A stretch of DNA of 64,000 nucleotides from Corynespora cassiicola (Eukaryota; Ascomycota; Dothideomycetes; Pleosporales; Corynesporascaceae), in assembly GCA_022059125.1 (NCBI GenBank), contig JAEUWY010000001.1, forward strand, positions 4,774,001 through 4,838,000. The letters are read 5' to 3'. How positions within the stretch are numbered: position 1 is the stretch's first letter; every line of letters starts with the position of its first letter. Under the pieces are notes generated by a model. That model saw nothing but the letters and a program-made list of their open reading frames with translations, was not told the origin of the DNA and did not search any database. Shown here piece by piece: positions 1 to 10,705 of the stretch. The position numbers and the translations under genes were made by a program.

Positions 1-995
1 GGCTGGCTGAAACACCACCAACGACGAGATGCTTTAGTGTGTACACTTGCTTCAATCGAAGAGTCCAGCTAATTGGCACCAATCCTAACCACTGCAAAGG
101 ATCCGCGCCGTTCAGGCACCCTTCCGCTCCGTCTCCGTCGTCACCGCAACTCACTTCCCGCTCATCACTCCCCTGCGCCCGCCGAAGTAGATACGAAACT
201 AAGACGAGTAGCACCAAATGTGATCAGAGCGATTGAGCCCAGATTTACGATCGTTCAGATTGACTGAAGCTGACCGGAAATATCTGGTAGCGACCAAGAT
301 TCCTCTAGAACGTGGCTACACCATGACCAGCCACGTTCTGGACCGAGCCGTGTGGCGTGTCGCACGGAAGGCGGTGGCTTATTGAACAGTTGACCGCAAG
401 CAGTTCACCTTACACACCGGTCAGTGATTGATCAGTCTTCAGCTATCTTCAAAAGCTATCCATTTTAGTCTAGGTGCGTTTCCGCCCACGCCGGTCCGCG
501 GTAGCTCAGACCAGCCGCTAGTCTGAGCATCTTGCTAGCATCGGTCACCATACCGGGGGCAGCAAACTGTAACATACCCACCTGGGGGCTAAGCGACTTA
601 CTTAGCCTCTTCTCAATTGTGTTGACTAGGCCACTTGTGTCTATGTTGAAAGCAACCGTCACTTCGTTTTGGGCTTCCGCCACTTCTAGCAACGCGATTC
701 CGACATGGCAGGCCTCTATTTACGTCCACCTACTAGTCACACGTTCCAGAGTTGTCAGTCCTATAGTCTTGCCTCCGGGCCTGCATGATCGATGCCTAGT
801 CCCTCGCTGAGTTCAAGCAGCTTCTTACCCCTCGTCCTCATGTTATCTTTCGCACCGCTGTAGTCTCGCATTTGCGTACCACGCTCGCTTGTCCACACTC
901 GTTGTTACCTTCTAGCCCCTCCGTCATCCTCTGGATTACAGGTCTCTTATTCTATTCGCTCATTGTAACACGTTTTACCTTTCCTCCTACCCACA
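1..995. other. Left flank and upstream region of the GT2 gene
   Basis: No gene can be placed with confidence. The 200 bases before the glycosyltransferase start are pyrimidine-rich with CT stretches, as is common in fungal promoters and 5' leaders. The minus strand carries an 85-codon open stretch listed separately. Confidence 0.5.
465..719 (-). other. Open reading stretch without ATG, possible terminal exon or gene remnant
   Basis: An 85-codon stretch on the minus strand runs from a stop codon just upstream (720-722) to a TAA at 465. It has no in-frame ATG near its beginning, so if it is coding it would have to be a 3' exon (an AG lies just before it, in AAATAG) or a remnant. The translation is protein-like rather than low complexity, with a segment around VTVAFNIDTSGLVNTIEK and an end around YRGPAWAETHLD. 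I do not recognise a family, and I could not build a convincing upstream exon. It lies head-to-head with the GT2 gene. Confidence 0.2.
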
Positions 996-3900
996 ATGGG
1001 TCCCCAAAGTGAGAAGCAGTCGGTGGTCTCGAAAAACTCCTCAGACGCCCTGAGAACATCTAAAGATGGCACTCGAACACCCAGAGACGGCCTCAGAACC
1101 CCCAACAATGGGACTAGAACACCTCGAATGCGAAGACATCCCTCTTCAATTCTCATGGACCAGATGGCACCTCCAACGCCTCGCTATTATGACGGATCAA
1201 TGACCCCTGGGACGGGGCCGGGTACGGGATCTACGACTGCACGAACTTCACGAAGGAATTCATTTTCGGGGTCGATGCGTTCATTCGCCAGCTACGGGAT
1301 GATGGACGATATCAAACACGAGGTCATGGTAAACCATCTTTTCCAGCAGCAATGCAAGAAGCTATGGATAAGCGACGTGACCGGAGAAATCGAGGGGGTT
1401 GTTCTGAGGAAAACCAGAGGTAGTTACATGTCGTGCCCTCCGACGCTTGTCAACTCACCATTGGCCTACTATTGTTCCCAAATGAATGTTCAAGTATGCT
1501 TGCGACGGCTCTTTTCTCTTTATTTATGCTGACAGGAAGAAGGTCGCGATGACGGTGAATTCTCGTGTTATCCAGACGTTCCTTCAGTGGGCACCCGATG
1601 CCACCGACGTTCCGCTCATGAACGGGCTTCGCGTTCAGATCCTTCCAACGGTAGAAGACCTCCCGAAAGCAAGGAAAAACCAATTCGCTGCATTTCTTGC
1701 TGCCGAATCGCTCCTAGTTGTTTGGGACGACGAACCGAACGAGATTTTCGCGCGCGCGACCGCGATTGAAGATGAGCTCATGGAGCTCGTCTGGCGGACC
1801 GGCGAGCCTGTAGATGTCGAGGAGGAGAACGAGAAAAAGAAAGGGCCTGCTGTGGTAGAGGTCGAGATTGACGACGAAAGTGGACAACCTAAGCCCGAGA
1901 ACCGGCCAACGCACATCATGAACGGTGTTCTTGTTGGTTGCACACTGTGCATCATCACCGTCATGCTGGGTGCTGGATTTCGGGAGGTCGTGATTCAAAT
2001 CATGGTCGATAAAGGTTATGCTCGTCTCGCTTTCCTTGCTCTTACGCCCGTTCAGATCTTCTTCACATTGGTATGTGGCCCAAAAAGGGAAGAAAGCGAT
2101 TTATGTACTGACTTCCATCAAGTTCTTCGCACAGGTCATCGTCGGCTGCATTGCGCAATGCATAGGCCCCATCCGCCAAATGACAATGAACTCGCGATAT
2201 TACTCCGCTCTCCTTCCTCGACGACTCGCCGGCGAACTCCCGCATATTACCATCCAATGTCCCGTATACAAAGAAGGTCTTGCCTCTGTCATTGCCCCAA
2301 CCGTCAAGTCGATCAAGCAGGCCATGTCCACGTACGAATTGCAAGGTGGCTCTGCAAATATGCTCATCAACGACGATGGACTACAGCTTATCGATGAAGA
2401 AGAACGACAAGCGCGCATCGAGTTCTACGCTGATCACGGTATTGGATGGACTGCTAGACCGAAGCACGGCTCAGAGGGTTTCGTGCGCAAGGGTAAATTC
2501 AAGAAGGCTAGCAACATGAACTTCGGCCTCATGCTGAGCAACAACGTGGAGAGCAAGCTAGAGTTAGTCGAGCGAGGTGATGAATGGACTCAGAATGACG
2601 AAGCGCGCGAGTATGCTAGATGCTTGAATGAGGTGTTGGAGGAAAACGGACGTGCATGGGCTGATGGAAACATTCGCATTGGAGACTACATCGTTTTGAG
2701 TAAGTTGCTGGACCTTTTTGCGAAGGAAGCATAGGCTAAAGCTATAATAGTCGACTCCGATACCCGCGTTCCAGCAGACTGCCTCCTAGATGCGGCTAGT
2801 GAAATGGAACAGTCCCCGGAAGTCGGCATCATGCAATTCTCCTCCGGTGTCATGCAAGTCGTGCACACCTATTTTGAGAACGGGTACATACGCAACAGTC
2901 TTGGAATTTGTCAAGGATCTTACTAACCTGATTTAGTATCACATTCTTTACCAACCTCATCTACACGGCTATTCGCTATACTGTTGCCAACGGCGACGTC
3001 GCGCCTTTCGTCGGCCACAATGCCATTCTTCGCTGGTCAGCTATTCAAGAGGTCTCTTTCTTCGACGAAGACGGTTATGAGAAGTTTTGGTCTGAGTCCC
3101 ACGTTTCGGAAGATTTCGACATGTCGCTTCGACTGCAAGTCAACGGATACATCATCCGCCTTGCTGCTTGGGCTGGCGAAGGCTTCAAGGAGGGTGTCTC
3201 GCTTACCGTCTACGATGAGCTCGCTCGATGGGAGAAGTATGTATATCTAAAGCTTCACACAAATATCTTCGATGTCTAATCTATGTCTGCAGGTACGCAT
3301 ATGGCTGTAACGAGCTGTTGTTCCACCCCATGCGTTTTTGGCTCATCCGTGGCCCCTTTACCGAACTTTTCAGGCGCTTTTTGTTTTCGAACATTCGTTT
3401 CACGTCCAAAGTGACTATCATCTCTTATATTGGGACGTATTACGCCATCGGTGCTGCTTGGATCATGACAACAGCCAACTACTTTGCAGTCGGATGGTTC
3501 AATGGATACCTCGACAAATACTACATCGACTCTTGGAAGGTTTGGTGAGTAAAATATACAATTAAATATCACTACCTAAGACTAATTGATTGTCCAGGTT
3601 CTCTATCGTCATCGTATTCAACGGACTGGGAAACATCGCATTGGCCATCATGCGATACCGCATCGGCGACAGATCCTTCCTCGGTGCCTTGTTCGAAAAC
3701 TTCAAATGGATCCTGATGCTCGGCATCTTCCTCGGCGGTCTCTCCCTTCACGTCTCCCAGGCACTTCTTGCCCACATGTTCGAGATCGACATGACTTGGG
3801 GTGCGACCTCCAAGGAAGCCGAATTCTCCAACTTCTTCATCGAAGTGCCGAAAGTGCTCAAGCGGTTCAAGTTCAGCATTGCGTTTGCGCTGATTGGTAT

Positions 3901-4054
3901 TGCGGGTATGATTGTCCTTGCGACGGCCGACTTTGTGCCGTATAGCTGGCGGATCAAGGATTTTGTGGCTATTCTGCCCATGGCGACGGTTACTGTAAGC
4001 CATTTGTTGCTTCCGGTTGCATTGAACCCGGCGTTGATGACATTTTCTTGGTAA
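996..4054 (+). CDS. Membrane glycosyltransferase family 2 (ZtGT2/FgGT2-like)
   Basis: Seven exons: 996-1493, 1543-2070, 2123-2699, 2751-2883, 2937-3236, 3293-3544 and 3598-4054, giving 914 residues. Introns are 49-56 nt and all junctions keep frame. The N-terminus (about 1-110) is Ser/Thr/Arg-rich and probably disordered. Two hydrophobic segments (about 305-355) precede the GT2 catalytic part, which has CPVYKE, INDDG, the DxD motif DSDTR (536-540) and the catalytic-base-type SEDFD (636-640). At least four further membrane segments follow. The architecture fits a plasma-membrane polysaccharide synthase using a nucleotide sugar. The closest family I know is the conserved fungal type-2 glycosyltransferase reported as needed for hyphal growth on solid surfaces in Zymoseptoria and Fusarium; the substrate is unknown to me. 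A canonical QxxRW motif is not seen; RWEKYAYGCNE stands in that area. It is not a chitin synthase: QRRRW is absent. Confidence 0.88.
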
Positions 4055-4958
4055 TTCGAGTGGTTTTATTGACCGGGATGCGGATATAAGATGGGCATGC
4101 TACGACGGGATCTTTCTTTTGTTCATGTGGGTGTACATGAACCGCCACGACTTTCTGAATAGATGTAGAGTTAATGCGGGCTTAAACACATACTTTTTTT
4201 CAAGAGTTAAAATTTTATCTAATATACAATTCAATAAATACTCACATTGTCATTAATGCTGCCAGTGTTGACGCTTGAAGCAAGTTTTATATTCAACACA
4301 TCAACAGCCTAATGTAGGATATGCGCTATAGTGCTCAAAGCTAGATCTACAACCCAAAGTCAAATGCACCTACGAGGTGACTAGTCTATATAACTTTATA
4401 TAGTTTCAAACGGTATAGTTTCGTGCTATATACTTGTGACTTGAAACCAGATAAAGCATCACACAAATGAAGTACATGCAGCCAACGCTATTTGTGTCCA
4501 CGAGACAGTACTTGTTGCGCTAGTTTACTAGAGCAGTTTATTAGTACAACCTTTTAGAAAACTGTTACGGCAATAGATAACCTGCAAATTTTCCACACGC
4601 CGTTGAAAAGATAAACTGTCCAAGAGTCATGATACTCCCGGAGAAAGGCAAACACAAATGTAACCTCGATGGCTGAAAAGAGCAAGGCGTTCCGAAAGCT
4701 ACGCCTACTCCACTCGGCTTACCAGACTCGGACTTCCCAGCCGCAACGTCGCATCAGCGAAATCATGACGGCTATCTAAAAGGCCGATGATCGGGCTCTT
4801 ATTATAAACATTCAGACTGATAATTTGTAAAAGAGCAACTCTGTTATCGAGTTGTATCAATACCCTATAGTTTTGCGTGACGCCCTGCAGAACCTTCCAC
4901 ACCCCGCCTCCTCTCGCTTCACTCGTCATACGCCGGTAAAAAACCATCTGCACTCACC
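4055..4958. other. AT-rich intergenic region between GT2 and the aldolase gene
   Basis: About 900 bases without a gene. From roughly 4190 to 4470 the sequence is AT-rich with TATA-like words, markedly different from the neighbouring exons. It may be the GT2 3' region plus a degraded insertion. The last 50 bases before 4959 are C-rich and look like a leader for the next gene. Confidence 0.5.
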
Positions 4959-6062
4959 ATGCCCTACTCGATCAAGGTCGGCGACCGCATCTCGGCGCTG
5001 GATACGCCATCGATGATCGTAGATCTGGACCTCATGGAAGCCAACATCTCGAAACTCATGAAACAGCTCCTCCCGACGGGTGTCAACATCCGACCCCACC
5101 TAAAGACCACCAAATCGGCCATTCTGGCCAAGAAGCTCAACGCCGCGGGGGCAAAAGGCGGGTGCGTTGCAAAACTCAGCGAAGCCGAAGTCATCTGCGG
5201 CCTTGGGTTTACCGATCTGTTGATCACCTGTGAAATCATTGGCGATGTCAAGGTCAAGAGACTGGTGGAGCTTTTCCGGAAATTTAGGAGTCTCAGGATC
5301 GTCGTAGACAGTAAAGAGGGAGCTAGTGCTATCGATGTGGCGTTGGAAGAGAGCGGCATCGATCAGCCTATCATGACGCTGATCGATCTGGATGTTGGGC
5401 TTCATCGGACGGGCGTCCAACCAGGAGAGCCGGCTCTGGATCTTGGGAGGCACGTAGCCGGCTTGAAGCATCTGAAGATTATCGGGGTTCAGGGATACGA
5501 AGGCCATCTGCAGCATGTGCATGGCTACGAGGAGAGGAAGCAAAGCTGCCTCGAGTCCATGGCCATTCTCACACAGACGGCCGAAGCTCTCCGGAAAGAT
5601 GGCCACAGTATTGAAGTGGTGACGACTGGTGGCACCGGCACGGCCGAATTCTGCGTCACCGTGCCCGGAGTCACAGAAGTGCAACCTGGCTCTTTCTTGT
5701 TCATGGATACCGATTACCGCAACGCCGTGGGTAATTTCTATTCCAACAGCCTGACGATATTGTCCACGGTCCTCAGCAAACAGGGACCCAAATGCATCAC
5801 CATCGATGCTGGCTTAAAATCACTCACAACGGACAGTGGTCTCGCCGAATGCAAGACACTCGGCTATACCTACGGGGTCCTCGGGGACGAGCATGGGTCG
5901 CTTTCTTGGACCGACGGCCCAGATCTGAGAGTCGGCGATAGGGTGGAAATGATTCCCAGCCACATCGATCCAACAATCAATCTGCACGAATCTTACTATG
6001 CGCACCGGAACGGCATTATTGAAGAGATCTGGCCGGTGGATGCCAGAGGCAGGGTACAGTAA
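4959..6062 (+). CDS. D-threonine aldolase-like PLP enzyme (alanine racemase-fold)
   Basis: Single exon, 367 residues. The fold is the alanine-racemase N-terminal barrel followed by the D-serine dehydratase-like C-terminal domain. The PLP lysine is K49 in RPHLKTTK. The phosphate-binding region carries TTGGTGT (222-228). The C-terminal metal site reads SHIDPT, with H335 and D337. Known family facts: D-threonine aldolases of the bacterial type bind the divalent metal with a His-x-Asp pair, while eukaryotic D-serine dehydratases (DSD1 type) use His-x-Cys. The HxD pair therefore favours a D-threonine or D-3-hydroxyamino-acid aldolase, cleaving to glycine and an aldehyde. This assignment is inferred, and a D-amino-acid dehydratase remains possible. 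There is no signal peptide, so it is probably cytosolic. No functionally linked neighbour is seen. Confidence 0.85.
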   Translation: MPYSIKVGDRISALDTPSMIVDLDLMEANISKLMKQLLPTGVNIRPHLKTTKSAILAKKLNAAGAKGGCVAKLSEAEVICGLGFTDLLITCEIIGDVKVKRLVELFRKFRSLRIVVDSKEGASAIDVALEESGIDQPIMTLIDLDVGLHRTGVQPGEPALDLGRHVAGLKHLKIIGVQGYEGHLQHVHGYEERKQSCLESMAILTQTAEALRKDGHSIEVVTTGGTGTAEFCVTVPGVTEVQPGSFLFMDTDYRNAVGNFYSNSLTILSTVLSKQGPKCITIDAGLKSLTTDSGLAECKTLGYTYGVLGDEHGSLSWTDGPDLRVGDRVEMIPSHIDPTINLHESYYAHRNGIIEEIWPVDARGRVQ

Positions 6063-7672
6063 CCGCTCATCTTTGCGCAACAAGGCGGTGGACGGAGGCT
6101 GGACAGCCTGATGAAAAAAGGAAGGAGATGTCTAAATTTAATGATTGGCTCTTTATTACGATGATGTTCTCTGCTCACGGGTCCAGATCAAAAGGAGACT
6201 TGCATCAATAAGCGAGAACTCACAGTCAGAACCTTCGATAAAATTTGCGCCCAAAGGGAACTCTAAATCACACAATGACACAAGAAGTCATTCCACTCAC
6301 ATGTGTTTGCCATCGTTTCTACATTGTTCTTGATTCGTTTTCATTGTGCTGTTCTGCTGGCCAAACAAATATTTTGCAGATATTGGGCCATCATGGAAGC
6401 AAAGGTATAAAAGTTCACTCGATGATGAGCGAAGCTCCAGGGTTCAACGAGCAACCTAGCTATCCTAGGCAATTTACGACCTGAACATGTGAGAGAACCT
6501 GGAGGTGAGATACATTTCTATTACGTTATCGCGACGTCTCGCCTCAACATTGTAGATATCTACCTGACACTCGGGTCGTCGCTTTAAAATGACAGCCCTA
6601 TTCATCAAAGGAAGCCCATACGACTGCAGAAGTACGACGTGCGTCCGAGAATCATCATCACAAGTAGGCCCAGAGTACTAAAACTTCTTGATGTGGTAAT
6701 TCCTGGAGAAATTGTCTTAAGATATTCCCTCAACATTGCCTGATTGGACGCTCACTGCTGGTATCTAGGGATTGTTGTTCATGTGCTCCACTCTTTAGTC
6801 CAGTCCCTTGAAGATTTTTACACGCATCCGTCAGATTGGTATCCAATATGACGTCTTGATTGATGAAGACCTGGCTTTATATTCTGCAGCTATTTTGCTA
6901 GGCAATATAGCTGTCCTTGTGAACCCTGCCACAAGCTCTTGGCTGCTGCTGTGCCTTGCAAACCAACGCACAGACGGACGTTACCAGCATGCACTATAGG
7001 AATCAAGCCAGAAATTCTGTACATCTCATGCCAGATTTACCTGTAGCTAACTGAGATCCATCGACAGACGTCGGAGTAAGAACCCATCCATTAGGAATTG
7101 ACCGCCAGGTAAGCGGCAATCTTCCGTACATCAAGTGGGGGGGACTAGTCTCTAGCATGCTTCCGATAATGCCGAAGGAATCGTGAACGGGCGTGTGCAG
7201 GCCATGCTCACGCGAACCTTCAACACCAGGGCAAGGGTTGGATTAGCTGGGATGTTCGCATCATGTCTTAGGATGGCGCTAATTGAAGAACCCAGCCATC
7301 ACCCCAAGACATTGCCAGTGAGACTTTTGCCTGTGCTTAAAAAAACCACAATCTCTTATCCGGGATTTTCCACTAGGCAGTGCACTACGTTTTCGGTTAG
7401 GAATGCGGGAAATAACTCGAGCGAAACAAGGACAGCCCAGAACCTGGGGGCATCGGTCAGGAATTGTTCGATGATTCACATTCGACGTAATACTTCCCCT
7501 TTACCGCGGGGGCTAAATATGATCCATCTGTTGTCCTCGGCCCTACACATGCTCTTTACGCGAAACATCTGCCCGGGCATTATTTTTTTTGGAATCTCAT
7601 CAGCTAGAAAATCTAGGGTAAAGGAAAAAACTCTATTGTAGTTGTTTTTTAATGTCGGGCGGCGAGTCATGT
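6063..7672. other. Gene-poor interval
   Basis: About 1.6 kb between the convergent aldolase and dehydrogenase genes. Open frames up to 152 codons exist (for example 7183-7641 plus) but overlap on both strands and have no recognisable motif, so I do not call them. There are homopolymer runs such as GGGGGGG near 7136 and T8 near 7583. Confidence 0.5.
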
Positions 7673-8537
7673 CTAGAACTTTTCACATGCAGGCCTCAGA
7701 TCCAGTTCGTGGGTCCAGAGGCAGGGCTCTTGCTGACTTAACCAAAGGTACGTCTTTCCAACCGCATCTGCGCTCATTTTCCTTCCCGTCTTCTGATCCT
7801 CTCCATCCTGATCGGCGATAGCGCCATTGGCAATAGTGTGCACAATATGAACCCCTTTTTCGCTCATTTCGCGAGCAAGACTTTGGGCGAGCTGTCGTAC
7901 ACTGGCCCGTCCAGCGCCGTATGCTCCAAACTGAGCATTACATCTCAACGCACCGAGGGTACCCGTAAAAATTAGAGTCTGTTAGATGGTCAGTAATTGA
8001 TCCGTGTCAGTCACGATCTGTACTTACACCCTTCTTAGGTGCGCCTTGGGAAATGGGCGTCTCGCCATGGTCCTCAAAGAACCTTTTCAGCGACTCCTGC
8101 GCAAACGTGAAAGCGCCTCCGACGTATGTCTCGAGAGACTCGGTGAAGGCATCATATGTTTCCTCAAGAAATGGCTTCTTGGACGAGTGTTTGATGTTGT
8201 ACACGGCGAGCTCTAGCTTCAAGTCCTTGAAGCTCTTGTGCTGTTCTATATCCCTGAATGACCTTTCGAGCGACTCCTTGGAAGTATCAGTTGGAAAAAT
8301 TTCGAGGACAGCGTCTGGGTTCGATTTTCGGATCGTAGACACGACGTCGTTGAGCGCTTCTGCTCGTCGCGCAAGAAGGGCTACTGCCAAGTTGCCATGC
8401 GAAGGATGTGAAAGTATCCGTGCAATACCAGTTCCCTGTATCACAGATCAACTATAATCCGCAAGATGAGTATGTCTATGCGAGCCTACGGTGTTCGGTC
8501 CAGCACCGATCAAGATAGCCAAACCGCGTGGCGTCAT
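7673..8537 (-). CDS. Short-chain dehydrogenase/reductase (SDR)
   Basis: Three exons on the minus strand: 8537-8490, 8435-8028 and 7978-7673, joining to 253 residues, with introns of 54 and 49 nt. The Rossmann glycine motif is split by intron 1: GAGPNTGTGIA at about 11-21, so the short first exon is needed for a working NAD(P) site. A TGTLGAL strand lies at 157-163 where SDRs usually carry the catalytic Ser. The active-site motif reads Y172-G-A-G-R176, so the usual YxxxK lysine is replaced by arginine. The length matches classical SDRs of about 250 residues. The substrate cannot be told. The Lys-to-Arg change and the missing clear Ser could mean altered or lost activity. Confidence 0.8.
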
Positions 8538-10705
8538 TTTCGTTGCTTGGTTCAATTGTACAGCAAACAAATATGGCAGATTTTAAGCGAGGCGGGCTAC
8601 TCTGTTTAAATAAAAAAAAGGTACGCTTATATGCTAAAGGATTGATCGTAGCTGCAACCTGCTGACACAATTGCATCATCGATAGATAGGTGCGCAGAAC
8701 TACTAGCGGGGTACCCTGGATACGTCGACCACAAAACTCGACCATCACCCGAACGAAAAACCAATCTTGAGACTCATCCCAGCGACGTACAAACAAAATG
8801 TGGGCGTGACGGCAGAGGACTGAGGGCACAATGCCTGGTGGGTTGAAGGCGAGCAGACTCGAGCCAATGTGGACCCTTGGCCTGCCAAGACATTGAGCCT
8901 CATCCATCCACCACACGTCGCCCTTGGTCAACCCCTCATTCTGCTTCTGTCCTTCCATCGCAACATCCCCGACCTCCTGTTTGCTCCTCGGTCGCTCTTC
9001 GAACCCCGACCTTATCGACGAACGACGGTGCATACTTCAATGCAGCAATGCCGCGCCCGGTACTATCCGATGCAGCCCGTCCCTAGCCACGGTCAATCGG
9101 TATGTTTCAATCCTTTGAAGCCATATACCGGTGATAAGCACCTAGATTTGATCTTTCTCTCAGTATAAGAGCAGCCCTAGTCATCACGAGTAGTACATTC
9201 TCGCGTCATCCTTACCGTGTCCTCGCCCTAGCGCCTCGGGCCGCATCACCGACCTATAGGAATACAAGTCCGAATACAAACCCTCCCTCTTTACGCGCAT
9301 CTGCCAACAGACAACCCACGATCCTTCGACCCGCCGACCCGCTGGTACATGATCTCCTCGAGGATACACGCGAGGGACCCGCCGCATGGTGGCTGCAACG
9401 GCGGCTACATTGGCTGAGGCGGATGCCCGCATTCCGGACATGGCTACATCGTAGCGCAGTTGGCGCAGGCAAACGAGCGCTGCCAGGCATCCAAAGTCCC
9501 CCCCGGCCCACTATTGGGCCAGCGATCGCTGCCGGCACTGCAAGTCCCACGACGCCCGCCAGCATTAGGCTGATTCTCCTTCTGTAGGCCCTGTCGATCT
9601 CGAAGCCTCCCCTGGCCCGAGGAGCTGGCTTATATCCCAAGGATCTGGTCGATGGTTGTTGCGCAATCGCGCATACATGTCCAGAAAAATGGGCCCGCGG
9701 GAGCCGTTCAGTGTGGTGACAAGCCCTTGTTCGCCAATGGCTGCGTCGACCCACTGGAGGCCTTTGGGCTTCTGCCAGCCTATATTCGCATAGGATCATT
9801 CCTGTTGGATAATAGTGACGCGTGCACATTGGACCTTCGATATCTTGCTGGAGTCGTGTTCACAGATTTGTTTCGCTTCGTTTTTGTCGCATTCTTCTCT
9901 TTCGCCTATCCAGCCTTGCTCCGGCCATTGTTCCATTCGCCCGTCTTGCAGGCCAGCCACCATATCTCTCTTTCCTCCCCTCTGGACCCCTTCCGTGGAC
10001 GTTCATAGGATCTCTAATTGATTTATGTCCCAATCCTGGCTCTATATTCCGACGCTTGCGATCAGAATTCCGAACCTAATGCCCCCCGCGCCCCCCGCGC
10101 GCCACTTAGCGAGCGGTATCGACCGTGCAATCATGTCGACCGGCACGAGCTGAACGCTTTGCTGCGCCTGTTCGCTCCGAGATGATAATGCAGGCAGTCT
10201 TGGCATCAATGAGTTGCTGAGTAATGAAGCGATAAGACCACTTACCCGTTACCCCACCTTTCCATGGGCGATAACAGGACTCCAGGTATCTACCATAACT
10301 GGCCATAGTGTATGCAGCCTCTATGGTCTGAGCAGCTGTATAACCCCGAGAAAGCAGAAACAATCCTTGGAGAGCTGACTATGTAACCCGTGTGCTCCTG
10401 TGTTTGCTCTTGTACATCACTATCAACTTTTCGCACCAGGTTTGGGCCGTCATTTTGCTCGATACAGCGGCAGTATAAATACTCGGTTGAAGTCAAATCA
10501 CCAAACTAGTTGCCAGAACTCCGAAGATGGAGCCGCTTCGCATCGACTCTCCGCATTGGTCTTATCTGCGCCTTTGCCAAGCTCCATGTTCTAAGTAATA
10601 TGCCGTGGTCAATGGCCAACAACTCGGAGGATCGCGCTTGACACACTGTATAAAAGAAGGCAGATAGCAATGTAGTCAATATACAAAAGGAAGAAAGGGA
10701 ACAAG
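8538..10705. other. Intergenic region between SDR and amine oxidase genes
   Basis: About 2.2 kb between divergently transcribed genes. The section 9180-9600 is moderately GC-rich and contains several short overlapping frames but no supported exon. The right end holds the promoter of the amine oxidase gene (TATA box listed separately). Confidence 0.45.
10649..10656 (+). promoter_or_regulatory. TATA box of the copper amine oxidase gene
   Basis: TATAAAAG lies 50 nt before the ATG at 10706, following CACACTG. The position fits a core promoter with a very short 5' leader of roughly 20-30 nt. Confidence 0.5.

Noticed and set aside
996..4054. Chitin or cellulose synthase as the name for the GT2 protein
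   Set aside because: Chitin synthase motifs (QRRRW, EDR) are absent and the sequence matches the separate fungal GT2 group by layout and wording.
9041..9570. Possible small gene starting near MQQCRARYYPMQPVP with later Gly-rich wording
   Set aside because: The best splice pair leads to stops after about 30 residues, and the later protein-like pieces are in a frame with stops. It may be a relic but cannot be supported.
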